A stretch of DNA of 26,769 nucleotides, from contig DKLF01000050.1 of NCBI GenBank assembly GCA_002455655.1, forward strand, positions 1 through 26,769, written 5' to 3'. A model generated the notes under the pieces. That model saw only the letters and a program-made list of their open reading frames with translations, made no database searches and had not been told where the DNA came from. The position numbers and the translations under genes are program-made. The stretch is from Oscillibacter sp. UBA6647 (GTDB taxonomy: Bacteria; Bacillota; Clostridia; Oscillospirales; Oscillospiraceae). Positions 8,899-15,829 of this stretch are shown here, piece after piece (within the stretch, counting starts at the first letter, position 1; each line of letters opens with the position of its first letter).

Positions 8899-9585
8899 TC
8901 ACAGGCCCCATTTGTAGCCGTAGCCCCAAATGGTGGTGATAAACGCGGGGGTTGCCACGTCGTCCTCTATTTTCAGACGAAGCCGCCGAATGTTTACATC
9001 CACGATTTTCAGCTCCGCAAAATAGTCCCGCCCCCAGACCGTATCCAAAATCTCCTCCCGGCTCAGGGCCTTTCCGGGATTCTCCATAAACATCTTCACA
9101 ATGGAATACTCCACCTGCGTCAGCTTGATGCGTTTGCCGTTTTTCTCCAGCGTGCGGTTCCGGGTATTCAGCAAAAAGGGAGGCTGGCTCAACTCTCCGG
9201 CAGGCGCCGGGTCCTCGCCCCCCGCCCTGCGAAACAGGGCGTCCACCCGGGCGGTAAGCTCGGCAGGGGAGAAGGGCTTTGTCACATAGTCGTCCGCCCC
9301 GGTCATCAGGCCCGTCACCTTGTCCATTTCCTGGGTGCGGGCGGTGAGCATGATGATGCCGATTTTTGTGTTGGTGGCGCGAATCCTGCGGCAGACCTCA
9401 AACCCGTCGATACCCGGCAGCATAATGTCCAGCAGCGCCACCGTCACGTCCGGGTTTTCCCGCAGCCGATCCATGGCTTCCTCGCCCGTTTCCGCCTCGA
9501 TGGCGTCGTAGCCTGCCCGGCGCAGGTTGATGACAATGAAATCGCGAATGCTGGACTCGTCCTCCAGCACCAAAACTTTTTTCAT
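8899..9585 (-). CDS. OmpR/PhoB-family response regulator
   Basis: A DNA-binding response regulator, 228 aa, partner of the adjacent kinase. The receiver domain has acidic residues E8 and D9, the phosphorylation site D53 (LLDIMLPG), T81 and K103 (VTKPF). A winged-helix C-terminal domain follows, recognisable by LTQVEYSIVKMF and DVNIRRLRLKIED and ending in IWGYGYKWGL. The ATG at 9585 is supported by GGAG about 6 bases before it and by the MKKVLVLEDE start; the longer upstream frame belongs to the lipoprotein end. It lies 26 bp after the lipoprotein gene, so the three genes form an operon. Confidence 0.93.
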   Translation of the reverse strand: MKKVLVLEDESSIRDFIVINLRRAGYDAIEAETGEEAMDRLRENPDVTVALLDIMLPGIDGFEVCRRIRATNTKIGIIMLTARTQEMDKVTGLMTGADDYVTKPFSPAELTARVDALFRRAGGEDPAPAGELSQPPFLLNTRNRTLEKNGKRIKLTQVEYSIVKMFMENPGKALSREEILDTVWGRDYFAELKIVDVNIRRLRLKIEDDVATPAFITTIWGYGYKWGL

Positions 9586-9611
9586 GAGAGCTCCGTCCTT
9601 CCCAAGTATTC

Positions 9612-10964
9612 TCAGTTGTCTCCCGCCAGCCATTCTCCTGTGATGAGGCTGAACGCGGAGCGCAGTTCGTCCTCTGTCATGCTCAGGGGCCATACGCTGT
9701 TGGCCTCCGCCATCAGCTCTGCCGAGTAAACCGTTTCGGCCTGTCGGCTGAGAATAAACCGCCCGCCCCGCACAGCTTTGATCTCCCGGCTGCTTCCGGT
9801 GACGGCGCTGATTTTCAAAAATTCCCGCGTCCCGGTATCATCGCGGTAGGAGAAGGTCACGGTGGCTTCCTCCGGGCCGGAGTCCCGCCGCACCGTCACC
9901 TGATTCAGCCAGCTTTCCGGCAGGACCAGATACCAGCCATCCTCCACGTCATGGTAGGTAGACGCGACCCGCGTGGAAGCGCCTGAACTATCGTAGCCCC
10001 GCCACTCGATGCGGTAATAACCCTGTCCGCCCTCAGACATGGCGATCAGCGCCGGAACCGGCGCTTCGGTGGTTTTGTCGCCGTTGATGTCCGTGGGGTA
10101 GAGGGAGAGGAACCGGGCGATCTCGGTGGATATCCCGGTAATGTCGGAGAGCACAATGTTGTCCAGCTCCCCGTCCCGGTCCACCAAAATATCTGTGATG
10201 GCGGTGGTGGAATCAGAGACGCCTACCACAAACAGCGCCGGCGTTCCATCCTGCAAGGCGCCGGATACCACCCGGCCCAGATTGCTCAGCTCCGCCATGG
10301 TGACGGATATTTTACAGGAGGATTTCAGCGCCATGGTTCCATCCTGCCAGACATACCGCTCCGCGACGCCCATGCCCTCCGTGTCCGCCCGGAAGGCCAC
10401 CAGCTCGCTGCGGCCGTCTGCGTCGAGATCGGTCAGGACGTACTTGACATAGGTGGTGCGCAGCAGCTCCTCGGGCTGCTGGCCGCGCAGGGCGTAAATC
10501 GTCAGCGCTTGCATCTCGGAGGCGGTCTTCCAGCCCACCGCCAGCTCTGTGTAGCCGTCTCCGTCAAAATCGCTGTATACGATGCTGAAGATGGCGCTGC
10601 CGCTGCCTTCAATCACGGCGGAGCGATGATAGCTTCCGTTGCTGGCGCTGAAGATATAAATTTTCAGAGGCTTTTCCTCGTTGGGTTTGCGCATAAAGGC
10701 AAGGGCTTCCTCTTGCCCGTCTCCGTCCAGATCTACCAGTTGCACCGGCTGGATGTTGGACCCGGAGGTGGGGGCGGCGTATTCCGCGCCCTCTTCAATC
10801 AGCGCGTTGATGCTGGCCTCCAGCTCCCGGTATTCGGCAGGAAGACTGGGCAGGCTGTAAAGGTCCTCCGCGGTTTCCGGCTTTAGCCCGGCGCAGCCAC
10901 TCAAAAGAAGACAGAGGGCCGAGAAAAGCGAGACTGCGGCCATACACCTCAGCTTGTTTTTCAA
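9612..10964 (-). CDS. Lipoprotein with VCBS/FG-GAP-like repeats
   Basis: A predicted exported lipoprotein of 450 aa. The signal peptide ends in a lipobox, LLSGC, with C24 as the lipidated residue. At least three repeats carry DxDxDG-type calcium-binding-like loops: LVDLDGDGQEE, YSDFDGDGYTE and LTDLDADGRSE, with a weaker fourth, PTDINGDKTTE. Such repeats usually form beta-propeller blades. The start is TTG at 10964, supported by AAAGGAGG 9 bases upstream; starting at the later ATG would spoil the signal peptide. It heads the operon with the response regulator and kinase, so it may help sense a cell-surface signal or be the system's output. That role is inference; no enzyme motif is visible. 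Confidence 0.8.
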   Translation of the reverse strand: MKNKLRCMAAVSLFSALCLLLSGCAGLKPETAEDLYSLPSLPAEYRELEASINALIEEGAEYAAPTSGSNIQPVQLVDLDGDGQEEALAFMRKPNEEKPLKIYIFSASNGSYHRSAVIEGSGSAIFSIVYSDFDGDGYTELAVGWKTASEMQALTIYALRGQQPEELLRTTYVKYVLTDLDADGRSELVAFRADTEGMGVAERYVWQDGTMALKSSCKISVTMAELSNLGRVVSGALQDGTPALFVVGVSDSTTAITDILVDRDGELDNIVLSDITGISTEIARFLSLYPTDINGDKTTEAPVPALIAMSEGGQGYYRIEWRGYDSSGASTRVASTYHDVEDGWYLVLPESWLNQVTVRRDSGPEEATVTFSYRDDTGTREFLKISAVTGSSREIKAVRGGRFILSRQAETVYSAELMAEANSVWPLSMTEDELRSAFSLITGEWLAGDN

Positions 10965-11017
10965 TAGGTCCGCCTCCTTTTCGCCGCCCCGTTAGGGCTT
11001 AAACTCTTTTTATCTCA

Positions 11018-11026
11018 ATTATAACA
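11018..11026 (-). promoter_or_regulatory. Extended -10 promoter of the lipoprotein/two-component operon
   Basis: On the minus strand the sequence TGTTATAAT is an extended -10 element (TGn-TATAAT, with the perfect hexamer at 11018-11023). No good -35 lies 17 bp upstream, as is usual for extended -10 promoters. The leader before the TTG start would be about 46 nt. Confidence 0.5.
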
Positions 11027-11148
11027 GTATATCATACCTTTTATCGGTTTGGTAGTGTTTCTTCACGTTTCCCGGCGCAATTTACCGACTGTTCACGTTC
11101 CGAAATTTTCCCCGCGGCGGTTTAGCACTAATTTTCGCAAAATTGCAC

Positions 11149-11176
11149 TTTACATTTCCAAAAATCATGCTATAAT
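11149..11176 (+). promoter_or_regulatory. Promoter upstream of the tRNA-Ala region
   Basis: TTTACA (11149-11154) and TATAAT (11171-11176) are 16 bp apart, and TGC before the -10 gives an extended -10. It reads toward the tRNA-Ala gene about 200 bp downstream and through the partial tRNA duplicate. Confidence 0.55.
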
Positions 11177-11268
11177 ATCATTTGTCTCTGGCTCCGGAGG
11201 ATTCCGGCGTGCGTCTTGCCTTTTGGGGAGCGCCTTGCTTGGCTGGAGCCGCAGTCGGATAGTCTGCG

Positions 11269-11303
11269 GGAAATATTTGGGGGCGTAGCTCAGCTGGGAG
11301 AGC
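11269..11303 (+). repeat. 35-bp partial duplicate of the tRNA-Ala 5' half
   Basis: This 35-bp segment is identical to 11372-11406. It contains ten bases of 5' flank plus the acceptor 5' strand and the whole D arm of the tRNA-Ala gene. After the D arm the sequence diverges for 68 bp, and no anticodon, T arm or 3' acceptor strand follows. It is therefore not a functional tRNA. The 68-bp spacer ends with a stretch (about 11350-11366) resembling the anticodon arm of the real gene (GGTTCGCATC shared). Confidence 0.9.
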
Positions 11304-11381
11304 ACGCGGGACGGTTTCAGCAACAGTTGTGTAACTCACTTGGCAACCACTCGGTTCGCATCAGTAAAATTGGAAATATTT

Positions 11382-11457
11382 GGGGGCGTAGCTCAGCTGG
11401 GAGAGCGTACGGTTCGCATCCGTAAGGTCGAGAGTTCGATCCTCTTCGTCTCCACCA
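11382..11457 (+). tRNA. tRNA-Ala (anticodon CGC)
   Basis: A complete 76-nt cloverleaf can be folded. The acceptor stem is GGGGGCG with CGTCTCC, including the G3-U70 pair that is the main alanine identity element. The D arm is GCTC...GAGC, the anticodon stem TACGG/CCGTA, and the 7-nt loop TTCGCAT gives anticodon CGC at 11415-11417. The variable loop has 5 nt, and the T stem GAGAG/CTCTT encloses TTCGATC. The discriminator is A, and CCA is encoded. It reads GCG codons. A strong terminator follows directly and a mobile-element recombinase lies next to it. Confidence 0.93.
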
Positions 11458-11501
11458 AGTTCAGGAAAATTCGCTAAAAGCGAGTTTTCCTGAACTTTTT
11501 T
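11458..11501 (+). terminator. Intrinsic terminator after tRNA-Ala
   Basis: A long stem starting with AGTTCAGGAAAA pairs with TTTTCCTGAACT, with an inner TCGC/GCGA stem, and a run of six T follows. It ends the tRNA transcript. Because the stem is preceded by A-rich sequence on the other strand, it may also end the convergent recombinase transcript, whose stop codon is at 11500-11502. Confidence 0.88.
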
Positions 11502-13137
11502 ATGCGGTGCGTGACTCGGGTGCCTGCATTTTATCATGTCCTGAATTATCGGCACGATAGCTCTGCAATTCTTCAAAGGATACGTTGAAATCCACTTCAA
11601 TATTGTAATCTCTGCCGACGCGGACGGCCTTGATGAACTTCGACACAATCATTTTCTTTGCCTCGAAGGAGCTTTTGTCGTACAGGTCGGCCCAGCTTAA
11701 CAGTTGGTCGTACTCACGCTTTAATCCTTCTGAGGTTTCAAGCAATTCCTGCAACTCTGCCTCTGCCGTATCTGCGCTTGCCTGCGCCTTTTGAATTTGT
11801 GATTCTGCTTCGGCTACCAACGTATTCAACAGGTCGATGCTCAGCTTGCTTTGGCCGCGAATGACTTTGAGCGTCTCGCTTTTATAATCATCAAGCTCCT
11901 TCTGCTTGTCCAACAGATATTTCTTTGCCATCTCGCATTTTGACCTTGCCAGTTCAATATCCTTTTCATGCTGGTTGGAGAGAATCTCAGATTCTGATGC
12001 CGCAGCGATCTCGGAAAATTTTATTCGGATGAGCTGATCGACAATGCCATCCACTTTCTGAACGGGATACCCAGACTGCCCTTCACATTCTCCCGGATGC
12101 CGCACGTTGTAGTGACACTGATACCGCATCCGCACTTCCTTTTGAATGGTGCCGTCAGGCATTTTTTTGTTTCTCCCACTGGTGGTGAGGGTCAGCCGGT
12201 TGCCGCAGTGGGCGCAATAGATATTCCCTACCAGCAGAGACTTCCCTTTGCAGTTAAGCGGAATGGAACTATGGGGTTGGGTTCGCTGCCGCATAATCTC
12301 CTGCGCCTGGGCAAACACATTGTCGTCGATAATCCGAAGTTCGTCGATATACTGCGATTGGCTGTCGCCGTTTTTGATGATTCCGGTGTACAGGACGTTT
12401 TTGATCATGCGATTCAGGCTTGTATTGGGAAAGCCCTTTCCGTCCCTGCTTTTCATGCCGTTGTCATGCAGAAAGCGGCATAGGCGCTGAGCCCCGTATC
12501 CCTCGTCAACATATTTATGAAAGATCAGGCGAATGATCTCAGCCTCATTTTCATCGACGGCTAAGTCAAAAACCTCGCGGTTGCGCTTGTTGACGCGGCC
12601 TTTCTTCTCCAGCTTATATCCGAAGGGTATGGAGCCGCCGGTATATAGCCCTTCCTCGGTAAGTTGGCTCAGCCTCGTTTTAACACGCACAGAGGTTTTT
12701 ATGCTCTCGCCGGAGGCCTGCCAGTATCGAATGTAGTTCATCAGTTTGTCAACGTGGGAGTCGAATCGCTGCTGGCCTTCCATCGCGCTCCAGACCTCAA
12801 TGCCGGTTTTTACAAACCACTCCACAACAAAGGGCGTTTCATCGTCCCGGCGTCCAAGGCGGTCAAACATGAACACCAGCAAAATGTCAAATTTTCTTGC
12901 AACGGCGTCCTGCTGGATATGCTGAATAGCATCGCGGTCCTTCGCGGACACCTTGAATCCGGAGATACCCTTCTCGGAAAACTCTTTTACAATGGTCCAG
13001 CCCTGCGTTTCCGCAAATTCGCGGCAGCACTGCTTCTGCATTGGGATGTCGTCTTTTTCCACCTGCCCAAGCGTGGAAACGCGGTAAAGGCAATACACGC
13101 GCTTTGCAGAAGGACCACAATTTATTATTTTATCCAT
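11500..13137 (-). CDS. Large serine recombinase
   Basis: A site-specific recombinase of the type that moves integrative elements and phages, about 545 aa. The N-terminal resolvase domain has the catalytic serine in LYRVST (S21) and the conserved segment MFDRLGRRDDE. A Recombinase domain (PF07508-like, with FGYKL and ALYTGIIKNG-type landmarks) follows, then a zinc ribbon (CAHCG ... YQC) and a coiled-coil region (about 380-480). I chose the ATG at 13137, which has GAGG 8 bases upstream; an ATG at 13143 is too close to it. It ends at the tRNA-Ala terminator and follows a small gene, also leftward. It is full length and may be active, although the surrounding element looks reduced. Confidence 0.9.
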   Translation of the reverse strand: MDKIINCGPSAKRVYCLYRVSTLGQVEKDDIPMQKQCCREFAETQGWTIVKEFSEKGISGFKVSAKDRDAIQHIQQDAVARKFDILLVFMFDRLGRRDDETPFVVEWFVKTGIEVWSAMEGQQRFDSHVDKLMNYIRYWQASGESIKTSVRVKTRLSQLTEEGLYTGGSIPFGYKLEKKGRVNKRNREVFDLAVDENEAEIIRLIFHKYVDEGYGAQRLCRFLHDNGMKSRDGKGFPNTSLNRMIKNVLYTGIIKNGDSQSQYIDELRIIDDNVFAQAQEIMRQRTQPHSSIPLNCKGKSLLVGNIYCAHCGNRLTLTTSGRNKKMPDGTIQKEVRMRYQCHYNVRHPGECEGQSGYPVQKVDGIVDQLIRIKFSEIAAASESEILSNQHEKDIELARSKCEMAKKYLLDKQKELDDYKSETLKVIRGQSKLSIDLLNTLVAEAESQIQKAQASADTAEAELQELLETSEGLKREYDQLLSWADLYDKSSFEAKKMIVSKFIKAVRVGRDYNIEVDFNVSFEELQSYRADNSGHDKMQAPESRTA

Positions 13138-13167
13138 ATACATTACCTCAATTTAGAATATCTGAAA

Positions 13168-13229
13168 GATGATGTATATGGCTCGTTTCCGTTTCAATAT
13201 TCGGTTGTCAAGGAGCAGTGTACATCATC
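13168..13229. repeat. 9-bp inverted repeat upstream of the recombinase
   Basis: GATGATGTA at 13168-13176 is repeated inverted as TACATCATC at 13221-13229, 44 bp apart, just upstream of the recombinase start. Attachment sites of large serine recombinases often lie beside the gene, so this is a weak candidate for a recombinase-binding site. Confidence 0.3.
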
Positions 13230-13272
13230 ATTATTACACCTGATATGAGTACATGCAAACTTGCCGTGCGCA

Positions 13273-13459
13273 TTATTTGGTTTGGCAGGCGGCAAGCAGG
13301 GATTTTTGAATATTGCCAAGGACATTTTCGTTCCTCTTTTCAAGGCGGGATGGGAGATAGTTGATTTTTACGCGGCATCCCTCTATCGTCAACACCTGGG
13401 TCCTTCTATCGGTCTGTTGATTCATCAGAAAAGTAGGCTCTAATTTTTTTTTGCTCCAT
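13273..13459 (-). pseudogene. Small ORF upstream of recombinase, frameshifted in an A9 run
   Basis: On the minus strand an ATG at 13459, with AAAGGAG about 9 bases upstream, opens a frame that stops after six codons, just past a run of nine A (13444-13452 on the plus strand as T). If the run had eight A, the frame would read MEQKKLEPTFLMNQQ and continue without a stop to TAA at 13273, giving a 62-aa basic protein (with CRVKINYLPSR in the middle). An internal ATG at 13425 could give the last 50 residues without a shift. I do not recognise the family. It lies 135 bp before the recombinase in the same direction. It could be a real mutation, an assembly error or a site of polymerase slippage. Confidence 0.5.
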
Positions 13460-13495
13460 AGAAGGATGCTCCTTTCTATTCAGTCATAGGAATAG

Positions 13496-13551
13496 CAGCC
13501 GCGCCGTTTCCTTTGGGTCATCGTTACACATGACACAAAACGGCGCGGCTG
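13496..13551. repeat. 14-bp perfect inverted repeat at the ICE remnant
   Basis: CAGCCGCGCCGTTT at 13496-13509 pairs perfectly with AAACGGCGCGGCTG at 13538-13551 across a 28-nt loop. It lies between the small leftward gene and the truncated ParB gene, and the candidate ParB ATG at 13530 falls in the loop. It may be a regulatory hairpin or an element end. Confidence 0.6.
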
Positions 13552-13809
13552 TCCCTTTGTTTCGATTTGCTTATATGTTTACAGACATCAGCGGCGGTTC
13601 TGCTTCCGGGAAATCTGCCGAACAGCTCAAGCAGGAACTGCCGCTCGAACCGAGGAAAGCACCCCGCCCCGGCGAACAGGAACAGATTGTTTATCTTAAT
13701 CTGTCCGAGCTTTTTGCTTTCAAAGACCAACCGTTTCAAGTCCGTAATGATGAAGAAATGGCGGCTATGGTGGTAAGCGTCAAGGATAAGGGCGTTACCC
13801 AGCCTGCCC
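13530..13809 (+). pseudogene. Truncated ParB/Spo0J-like partition protein
   Basis: The residues IVYLNLSELFAFKDQPFQV, NDEEM and VVSVKDKGVTQPA match the start of a ParB/Spo0J N-terminal domain, in which a DEEM-L-x-S-I-K-x-x-G-V pattern precedes the nucleotide-binding region. After QPA the similarity ends, and the frame closes 7 codons later. Thus only about 90 residues remain, and the CTP-binding and DNA-binding parts are gone. The start is uncertain; no good ribosome binding site precedes the ATG at 13530 or the one at 13575. Such genes are common in integrative conjugative elements, which fits the neighbouring recombinase. The break coincides with a strong hairpin. Confidence 0.6.
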
Positions 13810-13829
13810 GTGGTATTAGGGCAGGCTGG
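13799..13829. repeat. 11-bp hairpin at the ParB break point
   Basis: CCAGCCTGCCC (13799-13809) pairs with GGGCAGGCTGG (13819-13829) around a 9-nt loop. It sits exactly where ParB similarity stops and just beyond the decayed symporter gene. It could be a former terminator of that gene or a product of the rearrangement; there is no T-run. Confidence 0.6.
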
Positions 13830-13837
13830 TGATGTAT

Positions 13838-14395
13838 TTACGCAGGATGATTGCCATGAAATAAAAGCGCAAGTGCAATGATCATGCCGCCGATGCCGTT
13901 GGGAAGAGCGGCGCTTGCTGCTTCCTGCACCCACACAACGCCCGCGGTCATGATTTCGGCTTGGACGGTTATTTGCGCGGAGCCCTGTCCAGTGTGCATA
14001 AAGGTGCCGTCGGGGCCCAGCACGTTGAAGTAATCTGTGACAAGTGCCATGATGCCGGAGCCGGAGGAATTTACCGCGCGCTTGATGCCATAGGAGAAAG
14101 CCCCGCCGATCATTCCGCCAAACACGGCGTGGACGTTGAAAGCGCTTCCGATCATCATGGAGAATGTATGGGGAATTGCGCTGACATTGCTCACAAGAAC
14201 AGCAATTGTGACAAGCAGATAGCCAATGGTCATGAAGAGAACGATAATGGTGGAGAACTTGGCGATGCGGTGAACGCCGCCGGAGATGACAAGAAACAGC
14301 AGGGCGGCGGGGACGGTTTTTCCCGCTGCGATGCTGTCGGCGGCGCGTTTGCTCGGGCTTTGGTTGACAATGGCTTTGGAATCGGATATAAAAAA
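13838..14395 (-). pseudogene. Decayed AGCS-type alanine/glycine:cation symporter
   Basis: The minus-strand translation resembles internal parts of AGCS sodium:amino-acid symporters: GGVHRIAKF, then AFNVHAVFGGMIGGAFSYGIKRA, then MTAGVVWVQEAA and GIGGMIIALALLF. The usual residues between the GIKR segment and the later part appear to be missing (after NSSGSG), the N-terminal membrane segments are absent, and the C-terminus ends abruptly after ALLF. Reading continues open to about 14395 upstream of the first ATG (14233). It is best regarded as a remnant. The missing pieces could be confirmed only by alignment. Confidence 0.55.
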
Positions 14396-14469
14396 GGTGC
14401 GCGAATGCTTTCAAGCGGCTGATGAGCTGCCTGAACAATTTTAGGGTCGGAGAGGCTTCGGGTGAATTT

Positions 14470-14483
14470 GAAGCCCGGGCTTC
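14470..14483. other. Palindrome in the leader of the PTS IIC gene
   Basis: GAAGCCCGGGCTTC is a perfect 14-bp palindrome 28 bp before the start codon. Its left arm can also pair with GGCTTC at about 14455-14460, so two alternative hairpins are possible. An operator or a leader structure is conceivable. Confidence 0.35.
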
Positions 14484-14511
14484 ACATAGTTTTTGTACGG
14501 AGAAATGAAAT

Positions 14512-15603
14512 ATGAAAAGCTTAAAGGCATTTTTAGCACGGAAAGACATTGTGATTTCGCTCAGAAGATACGGAATTGACGCAATGGGCGCGATGGCGCA
14601 GGGCCTGTTTTGCTCTCTCCTGATCGGTACGATTATCAATGCGCTGGGGACCCAGCTTCATATCTCGTTTTTGATCGCGCCGGTTGTGACGGTCAATGAC
14701 GTGGCCTATACGGTCGGTTCTCTAGCCACGATCATGAGCGGCCCCGCGATGGCCGTTGCCATCGGATACGCACTGCGCTGTCCCCCGTTGGTCCTGTTCT
14801 CGCTGATTACCGTTGGCTTCGCTTCCAACGCGCTGGGCGGCGCGGGAGGTCCGCTGGCCGTGCTGTTTGTTGCGATCTTCACCGCCGAAATCGGGAAGGC
14901 CGTGTCAAAGGAAACAAAGGTGGATATTCTGGTGACACCGCTTGTCACCATCGGAACCGGCGTGGCCCTTTCCGCGTGGTGGGCTCCCGCGCTGGGAAGC
15001 GCCGCCATGAAGGTGGGGGGTATTGTCATGTGGGCGACAAACCTGCAGCCGTTTTGGATGGGGGTTTTGGTATCCGTCGTCATCGGCATTGCGCTGACGC
15101 TTCCTATTTCTTCCGCTGCAATCTGTGCGGCGCTGGGCCTCACGGGAATTGCAGGAGGGGCGGCCGTCGCAGGGTGCTGCGCACAGATGGTGGGGTTTGC
15201 GGTGATGTCCTTCCCGGAAAACCGATGGAGCGGACTGATGGCGCAGGGGCTGGGTACTTCTATGCTGCAAATGGGAAATATTGTGAAAAATCCGAAGATA
15301 TGGATTGCACCGATTCTCACGTCCGCCATTACCGGCCCGCTGGCTACCTGTTTGTTTCATCTGGAGATGAACGGCGCCCCCGTATCCTCCGGGATGGGAA
15401 CCTCTGGCCTTGTGGGCCAAATCGGCGTGTATACCGGCTGGATAGACGATATCGCGCGGGGTTCCAAGGCTGCGGTAACCTCAGGGGATTGGATTGGATT
15501 GATTTTGATCTCGTTTCTTCTTCCGGCTGTCATCTGTCCGCTGATTAACCTCGCTTTAAAAAAGATCGGATGGGTTAAAGACGGCGACATGACTTTATCG
15601 TAG
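14512..15603 (+). CDS. PTS system IIC-like membrane permease (PTS_EIIC_2 family)
   Basis: A 363-aa polytopic membrane protein resembling the PTS_EIIC_2 family, which is thought to move a sugar or related solute as the IIC part of a phosphotransferase system. Glycine-rich membrane segments cover most of the length (for example GAMAQGLFCSLLIGT, ALGGAGGPLAVLFVAIF, GLTGIAGGAAVAGCC). The conserved-looking HLEMNGAPVSSGMGTSGLVG stretch is near residue 285. GGAG lies 9 bases before the ATG at 14512. No IIA or IIB partner is nearby, so transport may rely on partners elsewhere or be phosphorylation-independent. It appears complete. Confidence 0.75.
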   Translation: MKSLKAFLARKDIVISLRRYGIDAMGAMAQGLFCSLLIGTIINALGTQLHISFLIAPVVTVNDVAYTVGSLATIMSGPAMAVAIGYALRCPPLVLFSLITVGFASNALGGAGGPLAVLFVAIFTAEIGKAVSKETKVDILVTPLVTIGTGVALSAWWAPALGSAAMKVGGIVMWATNLQPFWMGVLVSVVIGIALTLPISSAAICAALGLTGIAGGAAVAGCCAQMVGFAVMSFPENRWSGLMAQGLGTSMLQMGNIVKNPKIWIAPILTSAITGPLATCLFHLEMNGAPVSSGMGTSGLVGQIGVYTGWIDDIARGSKAAVTSGDWIGLILISFLLPAVICPLINLALKKIGWVKDGDMTLS

Positions 15604-15772
15604 GAGGCGTGGGCGTTTCCGTGGTGATGGGCGGATTCGATGTGAGAATCGCCGCGGACTGATCCGTAATTAGGTTGAGCTGCTATGCCAAAACGACTGT
15701 TCTGCGCGGTGTGCCAATGGAAAGACGCGCCCGTTTTTCAATACCGATTGTTTCGGTGAAGCCGGATGCGTC

Positions 15773-15790
15773 GGCGTCGCGGCGCCTGTT
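15773..15790 (+). terminator. Weak possible terminator after the PTS gene
   Basis: Stem GGCG / CGCC around a 6-nt loop, followed by TGTTTT. It lies in the 226-bp gap between the PTS gene and the HAD gene. Nothing else in that gap can be assigned. Confidence 0.3.
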
Positions 15791-15829
15791 TTAAAATGAC
15801 TGATAGGAAAGAAAGGTTGTAAAAACAGA

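Noticed and set aside
11279..11303. A second tRNA-Ala gene
   Set aside because: Only the acceptor 5' strand and D arm are present; no anticodon stem, T arm or 3' acceptor strand can be found downstream.
13261..13443. A 60-codon plus-strand ORF next to the recombinase
   Set aside because: It is antisense to the frameshifted small gene, which has a better start, ribosome binding site and composition on the other strand.
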